DNA of 64,000 nucleotides, from contig NZ_JADOBE010000001.1 in assembly GCF_015637705.1 (NCBI RefSeq), positions 186,001 through 250,000 on the forward strand. The letters run 5' to 3'. Each line of letters begins with the position of its first letter. Position 1 is the first letter of the stretch. Below are positions 17,520 through 24,985 of the stretch, piece after piece. Made by a program: the position numbers and the translations under genes. The notes under the pieces were generated by a model. The model was not told where the DNA came from, made no database searches, and worked only from the letters and a program-made list of their open reading frames with translations. The DNA is from Pseudomonas sp. N040 (GTDB lineage: Bacteria > Pseudomonadota > Gammaproteobacteria > Pseudomonadales > Pseudomonadaceae).

Positions 17520-18174
17520 CGCGCACCGCTACTTTTTATGGCAAGCGACGAATGATCCAGCTCTAGTAACTGTCTGTCAGATTCCGGAACTAGGGTCTCA
17601 GCATGGCAGATATGCCGGGTGTGTAAGTGACGGTCGTCAAAGGAACTGAGTAACTGCTTCCGCCGACTCCTGCCGGTTACGACCGCCGCAACCGGCCCAT
17701 TGCAGCCGTACAGGTTTTAAAAATATACCCGCTTTCTCAGAGCTATATGCTGAACAGCTTGCGCGCTGTGCACAGTGAGTATTCGTTTAGCAGCTGTAAC
17801 TCCGGGTGGTCAGCTCGCGCAGCGATTGGCCACCATGCGTTGCCGCGGCTTGCCTGGCGGCCAAGATAGTGGCCGAGCCTACGGCGTTGACCACGAGTCT
17901 CCGGACTACTTGCTGCAGGTGTTTGACCTCAAAGATGCAGAAAGGCAGAGACCGGTATTTAGCATTCAAGCCAGCCAAATTGATCGCGGGTGATTGATCA
18001 ATGTTTAATACCGCCAACTGGCCGCCCACCATACTGGCTAGTGAGCCTTGTCTTTGACTCCCGTCACATGCACACACTGCATATCAGCCATGCTGAAAGA
18101 CCGGTTCCGGAACCTGACAGACAATTACTAGAGCTGGATCATTCGTCGCTTGCCAAAAAAGTAGCGGTACGCGC
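17520..18174. mobile_element. 655-bp element with 123-bp terminal inverted repeats
   Basis: Bases 17520-17642 and 18052-18174 are near-perfect inverted copies (one 1-nt indel, about 15 mismatches). Shared blocks include GGCAAGCGACGAATGATCC, AGCTCTAGTAA, TGTCTGTCAG and TCAGCATGGC. The 409 bp between them contain no gene I trust: frames at 17775-17993 (+) and 17787-18077 (-) run into the repeats and look spurious. This is either a MITE-like element or a transposon that lost its transposase. I do not recognise the ends. Confidence 0.65.
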
Positions 18175-18521
18175 CAAATGAGAAGCTCTCTGGTTTAGTG
18201 AGCGCGTACTAGCCAATACCGTCATGCCGAGGTGTTTTCCAAGGACTGAACGAATTTACGGGGCTTTTTGCATAGTGTTGACCTGGTCAGCAGAGTACAG
18301 AAGGTTGAATCGCCTCTAGCGTCTTAGGTACTCGACGACTGCTTTGGCTGACTTCTGTCCGTCGTGATAGGTCGAAGTCGATCCGAAGCAACCATTTACA
18401 AACCCCGAGTGTCTAGAGGGCTAGGTGCGACTCAGGTAACTGGCTCTCTGCCTCTCGTTTCAAGCGCTGCACTTATTCTGTGAATTCCGGCGCTGTTAGC
18501 AGCATCAATGGAGAATCAAGC
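18175..18521. other. gap without a supported gene
   Basis: A minus-strand frame around 18319-18420 reads like a protein end (YHDGQKSAKAVVEYLRR then stop), but it has a stop just upstream and no start; it may be a gene relic. Confidence 0.3.
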
Positions 18522-18734
18522 ATGAGTAAAGATATTAGTGATTGGCGTTTCATTGAAGAACATATGGGAGGGCATGATGAAGATGGCATGCCAAATTTTA
18601 TGAATCAGCCGGGATTTTATGACGAAAAGATATCTGACTTTGATACATTTCAAGACGCAATGACTTGGGCAAAAAACAATCCTGGCAAAGCTATAGCTAG
18701 GTCACCAGATGGAATTGGATATATAAAGAAATGA
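18522..18734 (+). CDS. small acidic protein of unknown function
   Basis: 70 aa from the ATG at 18522, chosen because GGAGA lies seven bases upstream; a longer frame from 18480 has no ribosome site. The product starts MSKDISDWRF, is rich in Asp, Gly and aromatic residues and ends GIGYIKK. It has no membrane segment or known motif. Its DNA is more AT-rich than its neighbours, pointing to foreign origin. Confidence 0.55.
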   Translation: MSKDISDWRFIEEHMGGHDEDGMPNFMNQPGFYDEKISDFDTFQDAMTWAKNNPGKAIARSPDGIGYIKK

Positions 18735-18792
18735 GCCAAAAGAGCCTTTTCTACAAAACAAAGTAGCTTAGGACGCGACATTTACTTTGGTC

Positions 18793-18817
18793 GGGAATGT
18801 CTATCGTTCTGGGGGCA
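18793..18817 (+). repeat. short direct repeat, copy 1 (partner at 24063-24088)
   Basis: GGGAATGTCTATCG, then T-T-C-T and a G run ending in CA. The copy at 24063 differs by two bases and one extra G. The pair brackets the block from the WYL regulator to the membrane proteins. Confidence 0.4.
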
Positions 18818-18838
18818 ATCTAGGCTCTAAAGCCAGCG

Positions 18839-18853
18839 CCCGCTGAAAGCGGG
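18839..18853. terminator. small hairpin between convergent genes
   Basis: CCCGCT-GAA-AGCGGG forms a 6-bp GC stem between the 70-aa gene and the end of the WYL gene. There is no T run on either side, so it is a weak terminator at best. Confidence 0.3.
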
Positions 18854-18877
18854 AGGATGCCTAACCCACTGGGCTTA

Positions 18878-19747
18878 CTAATATAGCCAGCCCGAAAGTT
18901 CATCCAGATTAGCAACGACAATCTGCTGGGCAGTCGCCTTGGCCTGCACCATATTCGGATCAATTTGGTAGCGCTGCAGCACGTACTGCACTAGTGCCCC
19001 GTGGGTGTTGACCACCAACTGCCCATTGATCATCCCGTAGTCGATTTCAATAATGCTTTTCTGTTCGGGTTTCAGGCGTGCATCCGGTTCGATGATGACC
19101 TGAACCTCGGTGTTCCAAGCCTCATCCTGATCTCGTCCGAAGTCGGACCTGTCCAGCAGGTCTGGGATGCCACGAAACCGGCTGAGTACAAAGTCTCGAT
19201 AGGTGCGATTCTTTTCGCAGTACGCCCGTACATGCCAGCGCATCCCCGAGTAGACCAGAGTATGCGGTGCTATCAACCGGATCTCTGAAGTTGGCGTGTT
19301 GAATGAAACGTACTCGGTCTCCAGGCGCAGGCCGTCGCGGCAGGCTTTAAGGAGGGGGCGTAAAATCTCGGCCTTGATCGAGCGGTCAGGTACACGCAGT
19401 ACCTCAGTGTGCGCGTACGCCAGCGCCAGGCCTTCGATATGTGGCGCGCGCTCATGGTTCTGGTTGAGCAGGTGCAGATACGCACTGGCGCTGTCGTCAA
19501 TGAACAGTGGCTTGAAGTGCTTGCTGGGCACATACCCCTTCAAATACTTGTCGTACTCCAGGTTCTTCGGCGCGTGGTCGGTGATGTAGGTGTTGATGTC
19601 TTTGGAGGCTTGTTGCCGGCTTATGCCAAAGCTCTGCATCAGGTGGTTGGTGGTCAAACGGCCTTCCCACCAGGCAACGGTCTCGATAAGCCTATAGCGC
19701 AAAGCCAAATCCCAGCGCACTTGTTCGATCGACTGCTGACGTTTCAT
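18878..19747 (-). CDS. WYL-domain transcriptional regulator (BrxR/CapW-like)
   Basis: 289 aa, the usual length of BrxR/CapW-type repressors. Layout: N-terminal winged helix-turn-helix (residues 1-80, RLTTNHLMQSFGISRQQASKDIN), central WYL domain (about 120-200, with HTLVYSGMRWHVRAYCEKN and FVLSRFRG), and a C-terminal WCX-type extension. Such proteins repress defence operons and are thought to sense a nucleic-acid or nucleotide ligand through the WYL domain. A perfect palindrome TTTACC-N6-GGTAAA at 19771-19788 lies 23 bp in front of the start, in the divergent promoter region shared with the 19864 gene, and is the probable operator. Confidence 0.8.
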   Translation of the reverse strand: MKRQQSIEQVRWDLALRYRLIETVAWWEGRLTTNHLMQSFGISRQQASKDINTYITDHAPKNLEYDKYLKGYVPSKHFKPLFIDDSASAYLHLLNQNHERAPHIEGLALAYAHTEVLRVPDRSIKAEILRPLLKACRDGLRLETEYVSFNTPTSEIRLIAPHTLVYSGMRWHVRAYCEKNRTYRDFVLSRFRGIPDLLDRSDFGRDQDEAWNTEVQVIIEPDARLKPEQKSIIEIDYGMINGQLVVNTHGALVQYVLQRYQIDPNMVQAKATAQQIVVANLDELSGWLY

Positions 19748-19770
19748 GCCTTCCCCACCTGCTTGAAAAC

Positions 19771-19788
19771 TTTACCTGTACGGGTAAA
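19771..19788. promoter_or_regulatory. palindromic operator candidate for the WYL regulator
   Basis: TTTACC-TGTACG-GGTAAA, a perfect 6-bp inverted repeat between the divergent WYL gene and the gene at 19864. WYL repressors of this type bind such sites in their own promoter. Inferred from position and symmetry. Confidence 0.5.
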
Positions 19789-19863
19789 CACTCTGGATGT
19801 GTCTAGTAAATCTACATACTCTGCGGCCGTGGAGCAAGTATGCGCATTTGAAGTGGAGTTCGC

Positions 19864-20163
19864 GTGGTAAACGAGTTGGCAGTTTTTGTGATGTTTTTGG
19901 GGAGCGTCTTCTGTTTGCTATTGATGCTCGGAATTGTGCTGTTGATTTTGATCAAGCAAATCATTGCGCTAAACAAAGATTGGTTGGAATTGATCGAGCG
20001 AAATCAGGCCCTGAGAGAGTTTGCGAAGCCAACGTCCGAGAATGTGCGTGAGTTGCTTTGCGGTCTGCAGGCTGAAAAAGCGCATGTTGAACAACTGCAG
20101 CGAAAAGTCCACCTGATGCAGGTGCTGCTTGATGAGCTTCAGGCCCGGTTCCAGGTGAAATAG
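19864..20163 (+). CDS. small membrane-anchored coiled-coil protein
   Basis: 99 aa from a GTG start with GGAG five bases upstream. Residues 5-31 form one strongly hydrophobic membrane helix (VFVMFLGSVFCLLLMLGIVLL-like), followed by a cytoplasmic or periplasmic helical stalk with heptads (LIERNQALREF, LQAEKAHVEQLQRKVHLMQVL). It begins a run of small genes leading to ssb and is transcribed away from the WYL regulator, which may control it. Function unknown. Confidence 0.55.
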   Translation: MVNELAVFVMFLGSVFCLLLMLGIVLLILIKQIIALNKDWLELIERNQALREFAKPTSENVRELLCGLQAEKAHVEQLQRKVHLMQVLLDELQARFQVK

Positions 20164-20180
20164 ATATTGGGGCCATAGGC

Positions 20181-20318
20181 ATGCACCGCAGAAGACGATC
20201 CGCCCGATGCGCAGATCTGGGAGCTATCCCCTGGATGGTGACTCCCGTTAGCAACCCTCAGAGCTTCCAGAAGCCAGGCATTAGCAAAATCAACGAGGTC
20301 ATGACAGTTGGAAATTGA
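20181..20318 (+). CDS. possible 45-aa basic protein
   Basis: ATG 20181 to TGA 20318; begins MHRRRRSARCADLG and overlaps the start of the next small gene (TTG 20308). The ribosome site is poor. It fills an otherwise empty gap in a tightly packed run of small genes, the main reason to list it. It could be chance. Confidence 0.25.
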   Translation: MHRRRRSARCADLGAIPWMVTPVSNPQSFQKPGISKINEVMTVGN

Positions 20319-20502
20319 ATTTGATATCTATCGATTGAAAGTGCGGCTGTTGCCTGGCGGGAATTGGGCAATCACATCCAGTCAATACATTGAGGTAGAT
20401 GGAAGGCTTGTCACCATGTCGCCCAGTGATCTTCAGCAGTTGTGCAAGTTTCATTTCAGCCAGATAGACGAGTTGGTCAAGAGCGCTGTTGTTGAGCGGT
20501 AA
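20308..20502 (+). CDS. unknown 64-aa protein
   Basis: Starts at TTG 20308 (GAGG about nine bases upstream) with good protein composition: FDIYRLKVRLLPGGNWAITSS suggests a small beta-sheet fold, followed by a helix (SDLQQLCKFHFSQIDELV). It ends 21 bp before the 46-aa gene and seems part of the same transcript as ssb. No family recognised. Confidence 0.5.
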   Translation: MEIEFDIYRLKVRLLPGGNWAITSSQYIEVDGRLVTMSPSDLQQLCKFHFSQIDELVKSAVVER

Positions 20503-20523
20503 ATAGCCCAAAGGAGACACGTA

Positions 20524-20664
20524 ATGTTCAAAACCTATCTGATTTCAGGCTTCAAGGGCGCCGAGTTTCACAGCGAAATCTTCACTGGATACTCGGAAGG
20601 TGACGCGGAGCTCAAGGCGTTCAATAGCGGCTACACCTCGATCACGCGCATTAAAGAAATGTAA
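20524..20664 (+). CDS. 46-aa microprotein, paralogue of the one at 17319
   Basis: ATG 20524 with a strong AAAGGAGA seven to eight bases upstream, stop 20662-20664. Begins [15 protein letters not shown], has HSEIFTGY and ends IKEM. It shares 25 of 46 residues with the minus-strand copy upstream of the Hhe-type helicase, without gaps. Conservation of length, start and end in two different contexts 3 kb apart supports a real protein family. It lies 56 bp before ssb, so a role in DNA metabolism of the island is possible but unproven. Confidence 0.75.
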   Translation: MFKTYLISGFKGAEFHSEIFTGYSEGDAELKAFNSGYTSITRIKEM

Positions 20665-20720
20665 GGCCTCGACACTGTGCCGGAGCTTTCAAACATCACT
20701 GGTCATCAAGGAATACACCC

Positions 20721-21209
20721 ATGGCAAGAGGCATCAACAAAGTCATTCTGATCGGCAATGTCGGCGCAGATCCTGAGACTCGGTATTTGCCCAATGGCAA
20801 CCAGATCACCACCATAAAGCTGGCCACGTCAGATAGCTGGAAAGACAAGCAGTCTGGCCAGCAGCAGGATCGTACTGAGTGGCATCGGGTCGTGTTCTTT
20901 GGAAAGATTGCCGAGATTGCTGGGCAGTACCTGAGAAAGGGTTCCCAGTGCTACATCGAGGGACGCATCCAGACCCGGGAGTGGGAAAAGGACGGCATCA
21001 AGCGATACACAACGGAAATTGTCGTCGACATGAGTGGCGTCATGCAGTTGCTGGGCGGTCGTGGTGAGGGGGGCGCTCAGGAAGAACGCTCGGATCGTAA
21101 GCCATCAAAACCAGCCGTGGCCGAATCCGGCAATCAGCCGAAGTCGAAAAGTTCGGACGGCTGGCCTGATGACGATTTCGCCAATGATCTCGATAGGGTT
21201 CCTTTCTGA
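20721..21209 (+). CDS. ssb: single-stranded DNA-binding protein (mobile-element copy)
   Basis: 162 aa with AAGGAA upstream. Residues 1-110 form the OB fold: [50 protein letters not shown] and a following KRYTTEIVV strand are classic SSB. A flexible Gly/Ser/Lys linker leads to the acidic tip [13 protein letters not shown]; the final Pro-Phe that docks partner proteins is kept, although the last six residues (DRVPF) are less acidic than the usual DDDIPF. It coats single-stranded DNA during replication, repair or transfer. Extra ssb genes among small unknown genes are typical of integrative conjugative elements. Confidence 0.93.
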   Translation: MARGINKVILIGNVGADPETRYLPNGNQITTIKLATSDSWKDKQSGQQQDRTEWHRVVFFGKIAEIAGQYLRKGSQCYIEGRIQTREWEKDGIKRYTTEIVVDMSGVMQLLGGRGEGGAQEERSDRKPSKPAVAESGNQPKSKSSDGWPDDDFANDLDRVPF

Positions 21210-21246
21210 GTTGCCTGGCTTTTTAAAAAAATCCAATCGGATGAAG

Positions 21247-21271
21247 CAGTGCCTCACGTGTTGAGGCACTG
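21247..21271. terminator. hairpin after ssb
   Basis: A perfect 10-bp stem CAGTGCCTCA / TGAGGCACTG with a 5-nt loop, 38 bases after the ssb stop. No U-run follows, so it may be a weak terminator, an RNA-stabilising end or a protein site. Confidence 0.5.
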
Positions 21272-21319
21272 GCATTTGCATCATGTCACCACACATTGAT
21301 CATCCATTGGAGTTACCTG

Positions 21320-21808
21320 ATGCAGCTTTCCATTCACTATACCGATCACATGGTTGCCGAGGCCGGCAGCTATTCGCCCAGCGCGGCTAAACCTGCTCAG
21401 GTCATGGCTTCTTGGGCAAAGCTCGGACTGCCCATACAAGTCATTGAGCCATCGCCGGTGACCCTGGAGCATGATGCGCAAATGGTCAGTGACATCCTGT
21501 CATGTCAAATAAACAACGGCTTCAGTAATCGGAGTTCCAACGTAGCTGAATCCTTGCCTTACACCACCGGAGCTATGCTCTCGGCTGCTCGAGGAGCACT
21601 GGACAATGGCTACGGGGCGATTGCCCCCTGTTCGGGGTTTCATCATGCCGGTTATTCCTTTGTTGGCGGGTTCGGTACCTTCAATGGATTGCTCCGGCTG
21701 AGCACAGGTTTGCGGGAGGACAGAAGTGGTATACGACAGGGAACGCGACACGTCATACCGCCTAATATTAATTCGGCTTCAAACCTGCCAGTCGGAGAAT
21801 CAGAGTGA
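21320..21808 (+). pseudogene. truncated histone-deacetylase-superfamily gene
   Basis: From ATG 21320 (GGAG seven bases upstream) the product starts MQLSIHYTDHMV and shows the N-terminal part of an HDAC/acetoin-utilisation fold, including APCSGFHHAGYS and GGFGTFNGL, equivalent to the conserved GFHHA...GFCTFNG block with its paired histidines. After GTFNGL the expected second half with the zinc-binding DxD and later catalytic residues is missing; some 50 unrelated residues follow, and no other frame restores it. The zinc site cannot form, so the enzyme is probably dead. Its stop overlaps the start of the nuclease gene. Confidence 0.6.
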
Positions 21809-22629
21809 ATGTGAAGTCCAAAATCCTTAACAAGCAATTGGAGTGGGCTACTGCGGCTGGCTTGAGTCCGGATCAACGCGGCTACTTGAATAGCTATGAG
21901 AGCAATCTATTTCAGACGTTGAGTCCCCAGTCCAAGCTCGCCTTTGATCAAGGTAGTGGGTCAGAGCTACGCGATCGGCCTAATGGCCCGGCCAAGATGC
22001 GGGCCCTTCACTCATCATCGGCGCTGGCAGTGAACTTTTTCGATGCTTGGGTCGACGCGGATACCAAGCCATTAATGGAAATCTTTGATCTGGAGGCCGA
22101 GCCAGTAAATGTTCGGTTCGAGGGGCAGTATCCAACGGGCCTGCCCGGAAATCCTCCCAATCTGGATGTGATTTTCGAACTTCAGAATGGCTTGGTCGTG
22201 GGCATCGAAAGTAAGTTCACTGAATGGCTTTCGCCAAAGCCCGCGAGCAAGCCGCCGTTCAAAGAGAAGTACTTCCCCGCAGGTATCGGCGTTTGGGAAA
22301 ACGTGGGGTTGCCGGAAACCCAGCGCCTCGCTGAAGAATTTCAGTCAAAAGAGCTTATTTTCCGTCATCTGGATGCACCGCAACTGATGAAGCACGCTTT
22401 GGGCATTGCGACTCACTGCGGTTCAAAATTTCGATTACTTTACGTCTATTTCGATGCGCTTGGACAAGAAGGTGATGCTCACCGAAATGAGATCGAGATA
22501 TTCACCGCCCGACTGAAGTCAGAGCTGGGGTTCCGAGCGTTTTCGTATCAAGAACTCATCGGAAAGCTGCAAGGCAGTTTTGGGATACCCAACGAATATC
22601 TGGGGTATCTTCGAGCACGGTACGGCTGA
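21805..22629 (+). CDS. PGN_0703-type PD-(D/E)XK restriction-endonuclease-like protein
   Basis: 274 aa from GTG 21805, which overlaps the previous stop by four bases. The central part holds a PD-(D/E)XK core: LDVIFELQNGLVVGIESKFTEWL, where Asp in LDV and Glu-x-Lys in IESKF would bind metal. I recall this layout from the PGN_0703 family of putative restriction endonucleases. There is no adjacent methyltransferase, so it would be either methylation-directed, an orphan, or part of a system with a neighbour. The coupling to the HDAC-like fragment suggests the intact ancestor paired the two. Confidence 0.65.
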   Translation: MNVKSKILNKQLEWATAAGLSPDQRGYLNSYESNLFQTLSPQSKLAFDQGSGSELRDRPNGPAKMRALHSSSALAVNFFDAWVDADTKPLMEIFDLEAEPVNVRFEGQYPTGLPGNPPNLDVIFELQNGLVVGIESKFTEWLSPKPASKPPFKEKYFPAGIGVWENVGLPETQRLAEEFQSKELIFRHLDAPQLMKHALGIATHCGSKFRLLYVYFDALGQEGDAHRNEIEIFTARLKSELGFRAFSYQELIGKLQGSFGIPNEYLGYLRARYG

Positions 22630-22909
22630 ATTGACGCCGAACAAATCGTTGTAGTGGCCATTTTGCCTGCCTCCCATTTTTGCTATCGCAACACAGGCGT
22701 CGCCCTCAAATGCCGCTGAACTCAGCAGTTATCGACCACCTATATCGGGTCGAGAGCGGTCCATTGCGACCGCCTCAAACCGGCCAAAAGCAGCCTCTGG
22801 TGATAGAGTGCCGTCAGCTACAAGTCGAACCTAGAAGTGAACACCGAACTAGGTCGATTCACTCAGTAGTTCGGCGTCCGCAGCACCTATCCATAATGTA
22901 GGTACCTAA

Positions 22910-23440
22910 ATGCCCTTCACGCCATTTCACATGGGTGCTGCTCTCTTTGTTAAGCCTGGGCTTAACAGACGATTCAGCCTGATAACCTTCGGCATTGCTC
23001 AGGTAGCAATGGATATTGAGCCTGGAATCGGAATGTTTGCTGGGGCAGAAGCGCTTCATGGTCCGTCACACACGATTGGGGGCGCGCTGGTCATTGCGCT
23101 CCTCGTAACGCTAGTTGCGCCCAGTATTTGCAATTTCTTGCTGCGACGGTGGAACAAGGAGGTCATGCACCACAAGCTGCCTTGGCTGCAAGAGTCTTTA
23201 CCAGTGTCAAAGGTGGCAGTGATTGTTGGCGCCCTCATAGGCACCTCCAGTCATATTTTGCTCGACAGCTTGATGCACCATGACATCAGGCCTTTTTCGC
23301 CAATTTCGGATGCGAATCCGTTCCTGGGCCTAATGACGCACGACGGGGTTTATCAGCTTTGCGCGATTTTGGGTGTATTGGGTGCCATTGCTTGGCTTGG
23401 GATGAAATGGATAAACCGGGATCAAATGAATCATGAATGA
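22910..23440 (+). CDS. membrane-bound metal-dependent hydrolase (YdjM/DUF457-like)
   Basis: 176 aa with AGGT seven bases before the ATG. It opens MPFTPFHMGAA and contains HGPSHTIGGAL and SSHILLDSLMHHDIRPFSP, the His and Asp pattern of the YdjM-like membrane hydrolase family, with about four hydrophobic helices. In Enterobacteria YdjM is SOS-regulated; no LexA box was identified here. Its substrate is unknown. The next gene overlaps its end by 8 bp, so the two form an operon. Confidence 0.6.
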   Translation: MPFTPFHMGAALFVKPGLNRRFSLITFGIAQVAMDIEPGIGMFAGAEALHGPSHTIGGALVIALLVTLVAPSICNFLLRRWNKEVMHHKLPWLQESLPVSKVAVIVGALIGTSSHILLDSLMHHDIRPFSPISDANPFLGLMTHDGVYQLCAILGVLGAIAWLGMKWINRDQMNHE

Positions 23441-23990
23441 CGATGTTAGCGTGCCGCCCTTGTTCGCCCCGAGGAGTGGGCCTTCAGACTCGAAAAATGA
23501 GGGGGGCAAATTAGGATTTACTTGGTTCTTCGCTTTTTTCTTTTGTGTGCTTCCGTGTCTGCTTTGGGGAACCGCCTTCTTTTCGGCGGCCGCCTTGTTG
23601 GGCTCGTTGCTGATTGGCATTCCAGCTCTTCTGCTGGCTCGTGGCTCTGATAAAGCATGGAGACGATTCACGATTTGGCTAGCAATGTCTTTCGTAACTG
23701 TTTTCTTGATGCATGCAGTGGACGGACGACTTCACGAAAGAGCCGCGCCAATTGCAATCGCAATAGAGGCATTCAAAACCGAAGCTGGCCATTATCCTGA
23801 GTCACTGGACATGCTTGTACCAAAGTTCCTGGCGGAATATCCGACTTTGAGGTACAGCTTAATTCAGCCATATCTATCTTATGGCCTCCAGGAAGGAAAA
23901 CCGTACCTGAGAATCCCAACTGTGAGTGGCGATCAATTTGCCAACATCGAATACGATTTCGACAAAAAAGTCTGGAAAGAAAACCTCTGA
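23433..23990 (+). CDS. membrane protein with pseudopilin-like C-terminal segment
   Basis: 185 aa, overlapping the previous gene by 8 bp. Residues 28-95 form two to three membrane helices (FFAFFFCVLPCLLWG; LLGSLLIGIPALLLA; FTIWLAMSFVTVFLM). The soluble end has IEAFKTEAGHYPESLDMLVPKFL, a pattern seen after the first helix of type II pseudopilins and related envelope proteins, then a small beta domain. Role unknown; likely works with the preceding membrane hydrolase-like protein. Confidence 0.5.
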   Translation: MNDDVSVPPLFAPRSGPSDSKNEGGKLGFTWFFAFFFCVLPCLLWGTAFFSAAALLGSLLIGIPALLLARGSDKAWRRFTIWLAMSFVTVFLMHAVDGRLHERAAPIAIAIEAFKTEAGHYPESLDMLVPKFLAEYPTLRYSLIQPYLSYGLQEGKPYLRIPTVSGDQFANIEYDFDKKVWKENL

Positions 23991-24278
23991 CTTCGCGGTG
24001 TGCCTGATCGGTTTCTGTCCATCTATACCATCCATAAGTTCAGTCGGTCGCAATCATAGGCTGGGAATGTCTATCGCTCCGGGGGGCAGTCCAATGTGTT
24101 ATTCGGCTAGCAGCTAGTGGTCAAAAATCGATTTCACCGTATTCTTCTATTGCGGCCATTATGGGTAGCACTAAGTGTCGAAATGAGATGTAAACTGCCG
24201 CCAGGTTTAAAAGCCGAAGACTATACAGCGCGGGGCTTAGAGTAACTTTATGCATCATTAGATCAGGCTGAATTCATG
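23991..24278. other. gap before the tRNA remnant
   Basis: Contains the second copy of the short GGGAATGTCTATCG repeat (24063-24088) and otherwise nothing I can interpret. Confidence 0.4.
24063..24088 (+). repeat. short direct repeat, copy 2 (partner at 18793-18817)
   Basis: GGGAATGTCTATCG followed by CTCC, a run of six G and CA; nearly identical to the copy 5.3 kb upstream. Could mark boundaries of a captured segment. Confidence 0.4.
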
Positions 24279-24335
24279 TACCGCATTGCCCTCCGAAGGC
24301 AGGGGTCGTGGGTTCGAATCCCGCCTGGTGCGCCA
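24279..24335 (+). pseudogene. 3' part of a tRNA-Arg(CCG) gene (attachment-site remnant)
   Basis: An anticodon arm TTGCC-CTCCGAA-GGCAG (anticodon CCG), variable region, T arm with GGTTCGAATCC, and the 3' acceptor strand CTGGTGC-G-CCA are present. The 5' acceptor strand (expected GCACCAG) and D arm are missing; unrelated sequence precedes TACCGC. This is what integration into the 3' end of a tRNA gene leaves at the far end of an island, so the intact tRNA should lie to the left, outside the window. Confidence 0.75.
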
Positions 24336-24560
24336 TAAACTTCAAGGGCCTGGATGAAAATCCAGGCCCTTTTGTTTTGAGCTGTGCCAATTCTGTGCCG
24401 AATCCGTGCCGTCTTTGAGACATCTAAAGCGCTTCTTCTGACAAAAAGACCACTAGCCAAAACTGGATGGAGCCTCCATCCAGCTTCTACAGTCCTCCAT
24501 TCTCTAGCTCAAAGAGCTCGCCGACAGTGCAGTCGAGTTATCGGCAAAGTGTTTCAACGT
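24303..24560 (+). repeat. 258-bp direct repeat, copy 1 (tRNA end, terminator, regulator tail)
   Basis: Begins in the tRNA T arm (GGTCGTGGGTTCGAATCC) and runs through the terminator to CAAAGTGTTTCAACGT. It matches 27081-27337 at roughly 90 percent by eye. The pair brackets a 2.8-kb unit holding the aldolase and reductase genes. Confidence 0.85.
24346..24378 (+). terminator. rho-independent terminator after the tRNA remnant
   Basis: GGGCCTGGAT-GAAA-ATCCAGGCCC, a perfect 10-bp stem with a GNRA-like loop, followed by TTTTGTTTT. This is the normal terminator of the tRNA gene, carried along in the duplication. Confidence 0.9.
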
Positions 24561-24603
24561 CGGCCAGGTCAACACGCGAGGCAGTCTCTTGATAAAGCTG
24601 CTG
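24487..24603 (-). pseudogene. end of a Cro/CI (XRE) type regulator, broken
   Basis: On the minus strand the frame reads QLYQETASRVDLADVETLCR, then a TAA at 24538-24540, then LDCTVGELFELENGG and TAG. This is the last third of an XRE-family HTH regulator (the usual pattern is ETA-x-RVDL-x-x-LE-x-LC-x-x-LDC-x-x-G-x-L-x-E). The copy in the second repeat has TAT (Tyr) where this has TAA. Sequence upstream of LYQ no longer fits the HTH. Confidence 0.55.
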
Positions 24604-24985
24604 GCCAGCGCGCCGAAGCCGGCATACTCGAGCGCATTGGCGATAGCGATGCCATAGCCGGCGATGACGCTGGCGGCGTGCGGGCGAGGCGAGGATGCTG
24701 GTCACGGGCCGCTTGATTCTGCCTCAGAAATGACAAGCAATCTAACGCCAGAGACAAGACCCGCCACGGCCGCCTTCCTACAATGACTCTCTATTGTGCA
24801 GGCGCTTGCAGGAAGACATGAGCGAAGCGATGAGTTGCTGGTGGCCCGGGATGGTCCGGTCGTCAACCTGAAAGCCTTGTTGCTCAAGGATGCTTCGGAG
24901 TCAACCGTCAGTTTCCGCACATTTGTGCCGGGATCCCGGTTAGACGTTGATCGCTACCAACATCAACCAACAATATGAGACGACC

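Noticed and set aside
17787-18077. 96-aa minus-strand frame inside the 655-bp element
   Set aside because: It starts within the inverted repeat, lacks a ribosome site and matches no transposase I know; the opposite frame at 17775-17993 is equally unconvincing.
24263-24460. Minus-strand frame with GGIRTHDPCLRR (and a second at 27050-27256)
   Set aside because: This is the well-known false translation of the reverse strand of a tRNA 3' end; the tRNA remnant explains it.
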